A stretch of DNA of 46,505 nt from an uncultured Elusimicrobium sp. (GTDB lineage: Bacteria > Elusimicrobiota > Elusimicrobia > Elusimicrobiales > Elusimicrobiaceae). The position numbers and the translations under genes were made by a program. Location: contig CALAFB010000029.1 of NCBI GenBank assembly GCA_937891135.1, forward strand, positions 1-46,505, read 5' to 3'. A model generated the notes under the pieces. That model was not told the origin of the DNA. It did not search any database and was given only the letters and a program-made list of their open reading frames with translations. Positions 24,610 to 32,767 of this stretch are shown here, one piece after another; the stretch's first letter is position 1; every line of letters begins with the position of its first letter.

Positions 24610-24636
24610 CGCCCGCTCAAACCGGGCGGTTTTTTT
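24610..24636 (+). terminator. Terminator after the dCache gene
   Basis: CGCCCG (24610-24615) pairs with CGGGCG (24623-24628), followed by GTTTTTTT. Confidence 0.85.
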
Positions 24637-24671
24637 ATATAATCTATATAACTTATTTTTAGGAGAAAGGG

Positions 24672-27227
24672 ATGAAAATTCACTCGTTTAACGTCCAGCC
24701 CAACCTGCCGGACAACATCAAATTTTTGGAAGAACTTGCCAGCGATATGTGGTTTACGTGGAATGCCCACGCCATTAACTTATTTGTACAAATTGACCCG
24801 CAATTATGGACGGCCGCTAAACGCAACCCGAAATGGTTTTTAGGCTGTGTACCGCAACAACGCTTTGAAGAACTAAGCCAAGACCAAAATTTTTTGGCGC
24901 AGCTGAGCCAAGTAAAAGGCAGTTACTATGCCTATAAAAACGAACCGCACACCTGGTATAACGACCACCACCAAGAAAAAGGCAATCTAATAGCCGCGTA
25001 TTTTTCTATGGAATACGGTATTGGCGAAGGGCTGCCGATTTACTCCGGCGGGCTCGGTATGCTAGCCGGGGACCACATCAAATCCGCTAGCGATTTGGGT
25101 ATGCCGATTATCGGTGTCGGTTTATTCTATAAACAAGGGTATGTACAACAAATTATCAACCGCGAAGGTTGGCAAAATGAAGAATACCCGGATAACGACT
25201 GGGCCCACATGCCTGTGGAACACGTGCAAAAAGACGGCAAAGATATTGTGGTAGATATTCCTTTGGGCGGTGAAACTGTGAAGGCCTGCGTATGGCGGGT
25301 TCCCGTCGGGCGCACCTCGCTCTATTTATTAGACACCAATTTGCAAGAAAATACCCCGGCCCAGCGCGCCATTACCGAGAAACTTTACGGCGGTGACCGC
25401 GAAAACCGTATCCGCCAAGAAGTGGTTCTCGGTATCGGCGGTGTAAAAGCATTAACCGCTATGGGTATTGCGCCAACGGTCTATCACATTAACGAAGGGC
25501 ACAGCGCGTTTTTACTGTTCCAACGCATCATTGATTTTATGCGTAACGAAAATTTAACCTTTGAACAAGCGCGCGAAAAAGTATGGGCCACTTCTGTTTT
25601 TACCACCCACACTCCCGTCATCGCTGGGAATGAACATTTTGACCCATCTCTCGTACGTAAATCTATGGATTTTTACGCCAATGAAATGGGTATCGGTTGG
25701 GACGCATTTTTGGAACTCGGCAAAGAAACGCCGCAATCTACCACGTATTGTATGACGGTAGTGGCCTTGCGTTTAGCGGCCTTTTGCAACGGGGTAGCCA
25801 AATTGCATGGTGAAGTCAGCCGCGAAATGTGGCACAACTTGTGGCCTGGCTTACCGAAAGCGGAAGTACCGATTACCAGCATTACCAACGGGATTCACAG
25901 TTCGTCCTGGATTTCACACGAACTGAATGATTTGTACCGCAAATATTTATATGATAATAACCAATTAGGGTATATTGACCCGTCGGAACCGGAACCCTGG
26001 AATAAACTTTCGGACATTCCCGATGCTGAATTGTGGGACGTACATGCTAACCGCAAAAATAAACTCATCAATATGGTGCGCGGAAGGCTGCAACGCCAAT
26101 TTACACGCCAAGGGTTGGATGTGATGAGCGTTAAAAAAGCCTCTAACGTACTCCGCCCGGACGTACTAACCATTGGGTTTGCGCGCCGCTTTGCTACCTA
26201 TAAACGCGCTACGCTTCTTTTTAAAGATTTAAACCGGTTGGATAAAATCATCAACAATCCGGCCCGCCCGGTACAGTTTGTATTTGCCGGGAAAGCACAC
26301 CCCGCAGATACTGCCGGAAAGGAATTTATTAAACTGATTGTGGGCCTTACGCAAAACGACCCGCGCTTTAAAGGCAAAATTGTATTTGTGGAAGACTACA
26401 ATATGAATGTCGCCCGCTATATGGTACAAGGTGTGGATGTGTGGCTTAATAACCCCATCCGCCCCATGGAAGCTAGCGGTACAAGCGGCATGAAAGCTGC
26501 CTTAAACGGAGCCTTAGCCCTTTCTATCCTAGACGGTTGGTGGGATGAAGTAGGTCCGTGTGATTTCGGTTGGTCTATCGGCGGAAATGAAAACTATAAG
26601 AATGATGCCGAACGCGATGCCGTAGAGGCAGAAACCTTATATAGTTTAATTGAGCAAGATATTGCCCCTACGTATTATGCGAAATCCGAAAATGAAACTT
26701 TTTCGGCCGCGTGGGTATCTTTGATGAAAGAATCGGTCAAACATATTGCGCCGTTCTTTAATACACACCGCATGGTAAAAGAATACTATGAAAAATTCTA
26801 CGTACCGGCTAATAATTATGGGTTGGTATTGTCCGAAGCGGGCAAAGTACAAGCCGTAGCCGATTGGCGCAAACAAATTGCGGACAATTGGTACCGCGTC
26901 GGCGTACAAGATGTAACCCAAGCCCCCGCAGAAGCCATTTTAATGGGGGATAAGGTGCATTTTAAAGCCCGGGTACAACTCGGCAATTTGCAGCCGGAAC
27001 AAGTACAAGTGCAACTTTATTTAGGCCAACGTGGGAATATCGGAGGCATTGTAAAACTAGCCATTGTACCCATGAACTGCACCGGCAAAGACGGCGAAAC
27101 GTATATTTATGAAGCGGCAGTCTCTCCGGTAAACAGCGGGCGGCAAGATTATGCCTTGCGGGTATTACCCAAAAATGACAACATTCCAAATGTGTTAACG
27201 CCGCTATATATTCGCTGGGAAGAATAA
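24672..27227 (+). CDS. glgP: Alpha-glucan (glycogen) phosphorylase, GT35
   Basis: 851 residues, the long type with an extra N-terminal DUF3417 region (LPDNIKFLEELASDMWFTWN) also seen in thermophile enzymes. Releases glucose 1-phosphate from glycogen with pyridoxal phosphate. Landmarks: FSMEYGIGEGLPIYSGGLG, HINEGHSAF, FTTHTPVIAGNE, GFARRFATYKRA, and the PLP lysine in EASGTSGMKAALNGA. A C-terminal beta region of about 100 residues follows the catalytic core. AGGAGAAAGG precedes the ATG. It feeds hexose phosphate into glycolysis (pfkA in this window) and needs PLP (pdxA). Confidence 0.92.
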   Translation: MKIHSFNVQPNLPDNIKFLEELASDMWFTWNAHAINLFVQIDPQLWTAAKRNPKWFLGCVPQQRFEELSQDQNFLAQLSQVKGSYYAYKNEPHTWYNDHHQEKGNLIAAYFSMEYGIGEGLPIYSGGLGMLAGDHIKSASDLGMPIIGVGLFYKQGYVQQIINREGWQNEEYPDNDWAHMPVEHVQKDGKDIVVDIPLGGETVKACVWRVPVGRTSLYLLDTNLQENTPAQRAITEKLYGGDRENRIRQEVVLGIGGVKALTAMGIAPTVYHINEGHSAFLLFQRIIDFMRNENLTFEQAREKVWATSVFTTHTPVIAGNEHFDPSLVRKSMDFYANEMGIGWDAFLELGKETPQSTTYCMTVVALRLAAFCNGVAKLHGEVSREMWHNLWPGLPKAEVPITSITNGIHSSSWISHELNDLYRKYLYDNNQLGYIDPSEPEPWNKLSDIPDAELWDVHANRKNKLINMVRGRLQRQFTRQGLDVMSVKKASNVLRPDVLTIGFARRFATYKRATLLFKDLNRLDKIINNPARPVQFVFAGKAHPADTAGKEFIKLIVGLTQNDPRFKGKIVFVEDYNMNVARYMVQGVDVWLNNPIRPMEASGTSGMKAALNGALALSILDGWWDEVGPCDFGWSIGGNENYKNDAERDAVEAETLYSLIEQDIAPTYYAKSENETFSAAWVSLMKESVKHIAPFFNTHRMVKEYYEKFYVPANNYGLVLSEAGKVQAVADWRKQIADNWYRVGVQDVTQAPAEAILMGDKVHFKARVQLGNLQPEQVQVQLYLGQRGNIGGIVKLAIVPMNCTGKDGETYIYEAAVSPVNSGRQDYALRVLPKNDNIPNVLTPLYIRWEE

Positions 27228-27231
27228 CTTG

Positions 27232-27259
27232 AAAGGCCGGGTACAACCCGGCCTTTTTT
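27232..27259 (+). terminator. Terminator between glgP and trmL
   Basis: GGCCGGG, five-base loop, CCCGGCC, then TTTTTT. The trmL ATG (27264) begins four bases after the T run. Confidence 0.9.
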
Positions 27260-27263
27260 GTCT

Positions 27264-27716
27264 ATGTTAAATATCGTACTCATCAATCCCGAAATCCCAT
27301 TTAATACGGGAAACATTGGAAGATCTTGCGTGGCTACCGGCACGCGGTTACATCTGGTGGGCAAACTAGGGTTCAAAATTGCCTCTAAAGAAATCCGCCG
27401 TTCGGGCCTAGATTATTGGCCCAATTTAGATTACCGCCGCTACGAAACTTGGGAAGATTTTTTAGCGCACGAACAACCCGCGCGGGAAAAATTATTTTTC
27501 CTCTCTACCAAAGGCCAAACGGCGTATTGGGACGTCAAAATTCCGGCAGATGCGTTTTTGTGTTTCGGGGCCGAAGGCTTTGGGCTACCCAAAGAGTTTT
27601 ACGAAATCTATAAAGACCGCCTGTTTACAATTCCCATGACGGGCCCGGTGCGCTCGTTAAATCTGTCCAGCTCGGCAGCGATTGTACTCTTTGAAACGCT
27701 CCGCCAAAACCGCTAA
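27264..27716 (+). CDS. trmL: tRNA (cytidine/uridine-34-2'-O)-methyltransferase
   Basis: 150 residues, a minimal SPOUT enzyme that methylates the wobble ribose in leucine tRNAs. Motifs: NPEIPFNTGNIGRSC, FGAEGFGLP and MTGPVRSLNLSSSAAIVL, the trefoil-knot cofactor site. ATG 27264 is chosen; a TTG at 27258 is in frame but lies in the terminator T run. No Shine-Dalgarno or separate promoter is obvious, so expression may depend on read-through of the glgP terminator. Confidence 0.88.
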   Translation: MLNIVLINPEIPFNTGNIGRSCVATGTRLHLVGKLGFKIASKEIRRSGLDYWPNLDYRRYETWEDFLAHEQPAREKLFFLSTKGQTAYWDVKIPADAFLCFGAEGFGLPKEFYEIYKDRLFTIPMTGPVRSLNLSSSAAIVLFETLRQNR

Positions 27717-27755
27717 ATTTTTTTCTACAATTACGGCTGATACGATTCACAGTTC

Positions 27756-27784
27756 TTGAAAAACTGACCTTTGTTTATTAAAAT
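27756..27784 (+). promoter_or_regulatory. Promoter of leader B3 and its pilin gene
   Basis: TTGAAA (27756-27761), exactly 17 bp, TAAAAT (27779-27784); initiation near 27791, about 15 bases before the first conserved class B element. Confidence 0.75.
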
Positions 27785-27790
27785 AATAAA

Positions 27791-28012
27791 GAAGTATAAA
27801 AATTAGATTATTTGTTGGAAGTGCAGGAGAGGCCTGCGCAGAGCCAGGTATGTGAAACCACATATAAGGCACTTTTCCGTCCACCAAATAATCGTCTGCT
27901 TTTACGTCTGCCCCGCAAGGGGTAGACGGGCGACGGTTATTGAACGGGTTACGGAAAAGGCCTAGGCAATTATGTGTCGCCTTTTTTGTGCTTCTCAACG
28001 AGGAGAATAAAA
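27791..28012 (+). promoter_or_regulatory. Structured 5' leader RNA, class B, copy B3
   Basis: GATTATTTGTTGG (27806-27818); hairpin GCAGG/CCTGC (27823-27827 with 27833-27837); TATGTG/CACATA hairpin (27849-27854 with 27859-27864); CTTTTCCGT (27872-27880) pairing with ACGGAAAAG (27951-27959); inside it AATAATCGTC (27887-27896 region) pairing with GACGGTTATT (27932-27941), capped by CGTCTGCCCC-GCAA-GGGGTAGACG with a GNRA tetraloop (27905-27928). The first element also pairs with CCACCAAATAATC (27881-27893) with one mismatch. A weak AGGC/GCCT hairpin and TTTTTT follow at 27963-27987, before the GAGGAG ribosome site. Confidence 0.85.
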
Positions 28013-28534
28013 ATGAAAGAAACAAAAGCAGGATTCACACTCATAGAATTATTAGTAGTAGTACTCATCATCGGTATTCTGGCAGCCGTGGCGTTGCCGC
28101 AATATCAAGTAGCTGTAGAAAAAACACGTGCCACCCAAATGTTACTCCTAATGCATCATATTTATGAAGCATTGGCCCTCTCCAAATTGCAATATGGAGC
28201 TTATTATAAAGTAGAAGAAGGCAGAGGTTGGACTTTTGAAGAACTGGGGATAGAACCTCCAGCAGGATTTGAAACCTCGGAGGGAACCACAGAATTTGAA
28301 AATGATAACTGGTACTGTTTTCCTAATGAAGAATGGAATGGATACGTTTTTTGTTGCAACCGAAAACATTCATATGATTTGCTCATGTGGCAAGCGGATG
28401 ACCCTGATTCGGTATTGGCCGGGAAACGCGCTTGCTATGCAGATAGTAATAGTACATTCGGAGAAAAAATATGCAAAGCCCTGGGAGGGAAAGAAATAGA
28501 GGAGACAGAGTACAGAGGATATTATTTCTTTTAA
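28013..28534 (+). CDS. Type IV pilin-like protein
   Basis: 173 residues. Short leader MKETKAG, mature FTLIELLVVVL with Glu5 and ALPQYQVAVEKTRA. Cysteines in NWYCFP, VFCCNRK, RACYADS and EKICKALGG suggest disulfides; the C-terminal KICKALGG-like segment recurs in other pilins here. GAGGAG eight bases before the ATG sets the start. Own promoter and leader B3 upstream, strong terminator downstream: a self-contained cassette. Confidence 0.9.
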   Translation: MKETKAGFTLIELLVVVLIIGILAAVALPQYQVAVEKTRATQMLLLMHHIYEALALSKLQYGAYYKVEEGRGWTFEELGIEPPAGFETSEGTTEFENDNWYCFPNEEWNGYVFCCNRKHSYDLLMWQADDPDSVLAGKRACYADSNSTFGEKICKALGGKEIEETEYRGYYFF

Positions 28535-28570
28535 ACTAGTAGGTTTAATATAACAAACTTTCCGTCACAT

Positions 28571-28604
28571 AATGTGCCCCCGTTCTTGTCAACGGGGGCA
28601 CATT
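28571..28604. terminator. Bidirectional terminator
   Basis: AATGTGCCCCCGTT (28571-28584) pairs perfectly with AACGGGGGCACATT (28591-28604), between the pilin and the convergent Ala/Lys-rich gene. Confidence 0.85.
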
Positions 28605-28619
28605 CATTATAACAATAAT

Positions 28620-29231
28620 TTATTTGGCCAAGTTTTTCCAAGCTTCTTTTTCAGCTTTTAAGGCAGTTTTGGCGTCTTTTGCAGATTGTTTAGCAGCCGC
28701 TTTTTCGGCAGCAAGTTCTTCTTTTAACGCTTTCTTCTGGGCTTTTGCATCGGCTTTGGCTTGTTTGGCTTCTTGTTTCGCTTGTTCTTTAGCAGCTTTG
28801 GCAGCTTCTTTTTGGGCAGCTGCTTGGGCTTTAGCGTCTTCTTTGGCCTGTTTTACAGCCGCTTTTTTAGCATCGGCCTGTTCTTTTGCTTCCGCTTTCT
28901 TAGCAGCCGCTTGTTCTTTTAAGGCTTCTTTTTGGGCTTTAGCTTCTGCTTTGGCTTGTTCTTTAGCGGCTTTGGCCTGTGCTTTTGCATCCGCAGTTAC
29001 GTCCGTTTTTTGGGCGTTGGCGGTTTCAGCTTTAGCGGCTTGTACTTTGGAAGCTACTGCTTCGCGTTGGGCTTGTACGTTTTGTTTAAACGTGGTAATT
29101 TTAGACAAAGTGCAGTTATTTACACATACCACATCTGTCATACCGCAACCGCAGTTGTTTGCAGCATCGGCATTCGTCGGCCAAGACATCGTCATTGCCA
29201 CGGCAAATGCTACTAATAATACTTTTTTCAT
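28620..29231 (-). CDS. Exported Ala/Lys/Gln/Glu-rich helical protein
   Basis: 203 residues, family not recognised. Signal peptide (about 1-23, cut after ADA), a short Cys-bearing head (NNCGCGMTDVVCVNNC) and then about 140 residues made almost only of Ala, Lys, Glu, Gln and Asp with repeats of the type AKAQAKAAKEQAK. This should form a long single alpha-helix or coiled coil, positively charged overall and free of Gly, Pro and aromatics until a final Trp. The head Cys could anchor it by disulfide. It may be a periplasmic spacer or bind nucleic acid or glycan; none is shown. AAGGAG precedes the ATG, giving a normal leader. Confidence 0.7.
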   Translation of the reverse strand: MKKVLLVAFAVAMTMSWPTNADAANNCGCGMTDVVCVNNCTLSKITTFKQNVQAQREAVASKVQAAKAETANAQKTDVTADAKAQAKAAKEQAKAEAKAQKEALKEQAAAKKAEAKEQADAKKAAVKQAKEDAKAQAAAQKEAAKAAKEQAKQEAKQAKADAKAQKKALKEELAAEKAAAKQSAKDAKTALKAEKEAWKNLAK

Positions 29232-29313
29232 GAGAGTTTCTCCTTGATCATAAAATACCTTCTTCTATATTGTACTAAAATTTTCGTGTTGGGCTCAATG
29301 CGTAAGATTTTGC

Positions 29314-29319
29314 TAAAAT
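29314..29319 (+). promoter_or_regulatory. -10 element of a leaderless promoter (DUF1646-like gene 1)
   Basis: TAAAAT ends six bases before ATG 29326; a TTGGGC lies 19 bp upstream. Confidence 0.5.
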
Positions 29320-29325
29320 ATAAAT

Positions 29326-30381
29326 ATGGAAACCACAACCCCGCTTTGGATGAATTTGCTATTAGGGCTAGTGGCACTATGTTTATTAGTATTGCCGCTA
29401 ACTGTACGTTGGGTGGAAAGCCATTTGGAACTATTTCTTTTGGCTATTGGCATGGCGGCTGTAACCGTAAGTGGGGGCTGGAGTTTTGATCTGCTCCGCC
29501 AAACATTGGCCTCACCGGTGTATGTTTCGTTTATCGTACTCGTAGTGAGTGTTATTTTTAATAATTATTCCCGTTATATTTTCCGGGTGTTATTTGCATT
29601 TTTTCGTGCGTTAGAGCCGCAGTACAGTTTTGCGTTGCTTATTTTTATTTTGGGGATGGCTTCTTCGTTAGTGAGTGTTACTGTATCGGCTCTCGTACTA
29701 GCCGAAGTATTAAAAGTAGTGAACTTAGGCCACGATACTACTGTCAAAATTACTGTTTTTGCCTGTTATGCTATTGGACTGGGGGCTGTACTGACCCCCT
29801 TAGCCGAACCGATGGGCTTAGTTATCAGTAATGCGCTTTCCGGTCCGCCGCACCATGCTGATTTTTTCTTTCTTTTTCGTCATTTTGTAGGTTGGATTAC
29901 CCCGGCTGTTTGTGCCCTTGCCTGTGCTGCCGGATATGTGGCCCGCCAGGCCGGTACTACTATGCAAATGCACATCCGCGAGGATAAAGAAACTTATTCC
30001 TCTATTTTACGCCGCACGCTTCATATTTATATCTTTGTAGCTGCTTTAACGCTGATTAGTACCGGCCTAAGACCTCTGGCACAAAGCACGATTGTCCATT
30101 TAGGCGGCAAAGTATTATTTTTGGCCAACGCCGTATCTGTCATCATTGACAATGCTACCTTGGCTGCTATTGAAATTGTCCCGGCTATTTCCAATACGGA
30201 CCTTGTTTATATGGTAATCGGGTTGGCCGCTTTTGGTAGTATGTTAGTGCAAGGAAATTTGCCCAACATTGTAGCTGCCGAAAAATTGGGCATTAAAAGC
30301 CGAGAATGGGCTTCTATTGCCGTGCCGACCGGACTCGTTTTAATGGGTGGTTATTTTATAGCGTTAACATTGTTTTTATAG
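29326..30381 (+). CDS. DUF1646-like multi-pass ion transporter
   Basis: 351 residues with about ten membrane helices. Conserved segments with the paralogue at 45205: LPLTVRWVESHLELFLL, FACYAIGLGAVLTPLAEPMG, SGPPHHADFFF, SVIIDNATLAAIEI, GNLPNIVAAEKLGIKSREW. These repeated GN/DN and AEP motifs resemble the ion transporter superfamily (NhaD/ArsB), and the family looks like DUF1646, predicted to carry cations such as Na+. Leaderless-type start. It precedes a pilin-derived gene by eight bases. Confidence 0.7.
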   Translation: METTTPLWMNLLLGLVALCLLVLPLTVRWVESHLELFLLAIGMAAVTVSGGWSFDLLRQTLASPVYVSFIVLVVSVIFNNYSRYIFRVLFAFFRALEPQYSFALLIFILGMASSLVSVTVSALVLAEVLKVVNLGHDTTVKITVFACYAIGLGAVLTPLAEPMGLVISNALSGPPHHADFFFLFRHFVGWITPAVCALACAAGYVARQAGTTMQMHIREDKETYSSILRRTLHIYIFVAALTLISTGLRPLAQSTIVHLGGKVLFLANAVSVIIDNATLAAIEIVPAISNTDLVYMVIGLAAFGSMLVQGNLPNIVAAEKLGIKSREWASIAVPTGLVLMGGYFIALTLFL

Positions 30382-30389
30382 GAGGCACT

Positions 30390-30824
30390 ATGTTTGATTC
30401 TAACCGTGGTTCTGTTTCCCGCCTGGTACTGGGGGGATTGATTATTTTGGCGTTTATCTTTGCTTTAATTTGGCCGCAATATGCCAAACGCCGGGATACC
30501 CGCCGTGCCCAACAAGCCGGCGAATTTGCCCGTTTGTTGGCATTTGCCGAAGAAACTTACAAGCAGCAAAACGGGTCTTATACGCCGGATTTCCGCTTGC
30601 TAGAAGTTACATTGGAATGTCCGCTTCTTCAAACAGCAGATGGGCCTGTATTGGACTGTCCGGAATATGCCTATAGTTTGCAACAAAATGCATTTATCCG
30701 GGCGGAACATAAACATTTATCCGTATGGTTGGAAGTATCCCTAGCGGGCCAAACTCTTTCTTGTAAACATCCGCCGGAAGATTGGGCCGGTACGGATTTA
30801 TGCAACCGTTTAGCGCGAATTTGA
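30390..30824 (+). CDS. Pilin-related membrane protein lacking the prepilin cleavage site
   Basis: 144 residues. The N-terminal helix reads RLVLGGLIILAFIFALIWPQYAKRR, which lines up with the pilin helix ending LPQYQKAV, but there is no Gly-Phe cleavage site and no Glu5. The rest matches the small pilin layout: AEETYKQQNGSYTPDFRLLEV, LECPLL, ILDCPEYAYS-type region and a C-terminal CKHPPEDWAGTDLCNRL, like the C...CKxLG tails of the true pilins. I read it as a pilin turned into a fixed membrane protein. AGGAGG precedes ATG 30390; co-transcribed with the transporter eight bases upstream. Confidence 0.6.
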   Translation: MFDSNRGSVSRLVLGGLIILAFIFALIWPQYAKRRDTRRAQQAGEFARLLAFAEETYKQQNGSYTPDFRLLEVTLECPLLQTADGPVLDCPEYAYSLQQNAFIRAEHKHLSVWLEVSLAGQTLSCKHPPEDWAGTDLCNRLARI

Positions 30825-30830
30825 TACAAT
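30825..30830 (+). promoter_or_regulatory. Possible -10 of the LpoB operon
   Basis: TACAAT about 30 bases before ATG 30860, followed by AAGGA and then ACAGGAGC just before the start. Confidence 0.45.
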
Positions 30831-30859
30831 AAGGAAAAATAATCAGACAGGAGCATATT

Positions 30860-31450
30860 ATGAAAAAACTATTGATTGCTTTGTTGGCGGTATCGTTTGT
30901 GGGGGCGTGTTCTCCGTCCGTACGTCGTATAGAAACGAATGTCGTCAAAGATGTTAGTGGCGGTTGGAATGATACCGATGCCCAAATGGTCGCCCAAGAA
31001 ATGATTACCGATTGTCTAAACGGCGGTTGGTATACTAAATTTCTGATGCAAAAAGGAAAGGAACCTACGGTCATTGTCGGTACCGTAAATAATAAAACTA
31101 TGGAACATATCAATACGGATGTGTTTATAGAAGAAATGCAACGGGCACTTATCAATTCCGGCAAAGTGAACTTTGTGGCTTCCAAAGATGAACGGGGTGA
31201 AATCCGTACGGAACGCTTGGAGCAAGATGAGTTTGCCAGCGAGGAAACCCGCAAAGCCTTTGGACGGGAAATCGGTGCAGATTTTATGTTAAGCGGTGTG
31301 TTGTCTAGCGTAGTAGACCAAGCTGGCAGCAAAGCGGTAGTATTTTACCAGGTTAACTTAAAACTCATTAACATTGAAACTAACCAAATTGTGTGGAACG
31401 GTCAAAAACAAATTAAAAAATTCGTCAAACGCAGTAAGGTTTCTTTCTAA
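30860..31450 (+). CDS. lpoB: LpoB-like penicillin-binding protein activator lipoprotein
   Basis: 196 residues. Lipobox FVGAC (Cys about 17). The mature part shows the LpoB pattern: PTVIVGTVNNKTMEHINTDVF, GKVNFVA, EIGADFMLSGVLSS, NLKLINIETNQIVWNGQKQIKK. LpoB reaches from the outer membrane to activate a class A PBP; here the partner could be PBP1A (9080). First gene of a run LpoB-COG3014-like-LPP20-like, with tight spacing. GGAG precedes the ATG. Confidence 0.85.
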   Translation: MKKLLIALLAVSFVGACSPSVRRIETNVVKDVSGGWNDTDAQMVAQEMITDCLNGGWYTKFLMQKGKEPTVIVGTVNNKTMEHINTDVFIEEMQRALINSGKVNFVASKDERGEIRTERLEQDEFASEETRKAFGREIGADFMLSGVLSSVVDQAGSKAVVFYQVNLKLINIETNQIVWNGQKQIKKFVKRSKVSF

Positions 31451-31456
31451 TCTTTC

Positions 31457-32758
31457 ATGAAGAAGGTGCTCTTAGGGGTAACAGTCATACTGATGTGCTC
31501 CGCTTGCGGAGCACCTTCTTTGCGTTATAAGTACAAAGTAAATAAATTGGCCGCAACCGGAAAATTTGAAGAAGCGGCCGACGTGGTATCTTCTAAAAAA
31601 CGGACTTATGGCAAGCGGGACCAGGTGCTTTATAATTTAGACCGGGCTAGTTTACTGCACGATGCCCAACAGCCTGTTCAAAGTGATGTGCTTCTTGCCC
31701 AAGCCCAACAACAAATTACCGATTCATATACCCAAAGCATTACGGCCCATGCGGGGCAATTTTTGATCAATGATTTAACTACGGCTTACAACGCGGCCGA
31801 TTATGAAACCGCGCTAACTTTCTTTTACCGGGCTATGAATTTTTTACAACAAAAAGATGTACGCTCCGCGGCCGTAGAAGCCCGTAAAGCGGTTTTCTTT
31901 TTGGACCATTTGCGGGGCAGCAAGCATAAAGGATATACCGATGACCCGTTTGTACAATACATGGCCAGTTTAGTATTTGAGTCCGTAGGGGAATTATCCG
32001 ATGCACGTATTGCCCGGCAAAATGCCCTCCGGGCCTATCAAAAATACGGCTGGGCAACCCCCCAATTTTATGTGCCTCATAACGCAAACGAATACGGTGA
32101 AATTATACTGTTTCACTATGCCGGACAAATACCGCTTAAAAAGAGCCAAACACTTCAACTCGCTTGGAATGATGTGCTGGCGTTTGCCAATAGCCCGGCG
32201 GAAGACGGAGAGTCGGTTTCCCCTGAAGTGCAAAATGCCGTATATGCGGGGTTAACCGGGTCCGCTATTACGATTTCGTACCCTGTATTGGAAAATCAAT
32301 CTTATTACGCCGTTTCTTCAAAGGCCCGCGTAAACGGCCAACAAATTCCGCTTCAAAAAATGACGGACATTTCCGCACTTATTAAACAAGATTTAGACAG
32401 TAAAATGCCCGGCATATGGTTTCGTTTAGCTACCCGGGCTGTACTTAAACGGGTGGCGGCCGTACAGGCACGCCATGCCGTAGAAAATGCCTCTGAAGAT
32501 AAAAATAATTCTGCCGGGCAATTCGTAGAAATGTTAGTAAGTGCTTTAGGGGCTGCCTTAGAAAAGGCAGATACCCGCCAATGGTTTACACTACCGGCTA
32601 CTATTTATATGACCCGTGTCTTTGTGGTGCCCGGTCCGCAACAAATTTCGCTGTTGTTGCAAGATGAAAATGGTAATATAATAAGTGAATATACATTTGA
32701 AAATATAACGGTACATGCCGGGGAACGTGTTTTCCTGCATCATCGTACTGCATATTAA
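31457..32758 (+). CDS. COG3014-like TPR lipoprotein
   Basis: 433 residues. Lipobox CSAC near residue 17, then TPR-like helices (about 25-200; YETALTFFYRAMNFLQQKDVRSAAVEARKA region) and a beta-rich C-terminal half (about 250-433). COG3014-type proteins commonly lie beside LpoB in other bacteria, supporting a common envelope role, though their function is unknown. It starts six bases after the lpoB stop. Confidence 0.7.
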   Translation: MKKVLLGVTVILMCSACGAPSLRYKYKVNKLAATGKFEEAADVVSSKKRTYGKRDQVLYNLDRASLLHDAQQPVQSDVLLAQAQQQITDSYTQSITAHAGQFLINDLTTAYNAADYETALTFFYRAMNFLQQKDVRSAAVEARKAVFFLDHLRGSKHKGYTDDPFVQYMASLVFESVGELSDARIARQNALRAYQKYGWATPQFYVPHNANEYGEIILFHYAGQIPLKKSQTLQLAWNDVLAFANSPAEDGESVSPEVQNAVYAGLTGSAITISYPVLENQSYYAVSSKARVNGQQIPLQKMTDISALIKQDLDSKMPGIWFRLATRAVLKRVAAVQARHAVENASEDKNNSAGQFVEMLVSALGAALEKADTRQWFTLPATIYMTRVFVVPGPQQISLLLQDENGNIISEYTFENITVHAGERVFLHHRTAY

Positions 32759-32767
32759 GAGGTGAAA

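Noticed and set aside
28624..29247. Long plus-strand open frame opposite the Ala/Lys-rich gene
   Set aside because: It is the antisense of a repetitive Ala/Lys coding region, giving an artificial Ala/Ser/Phe-rich product; the minus-strand gene has a signal peptide and ribosome site.
30694..31332. 212-codon minus-strand frame opposite lpoB
   Set aside because: Antisense to the LpoB-like gene, with no recognisable features of its own.
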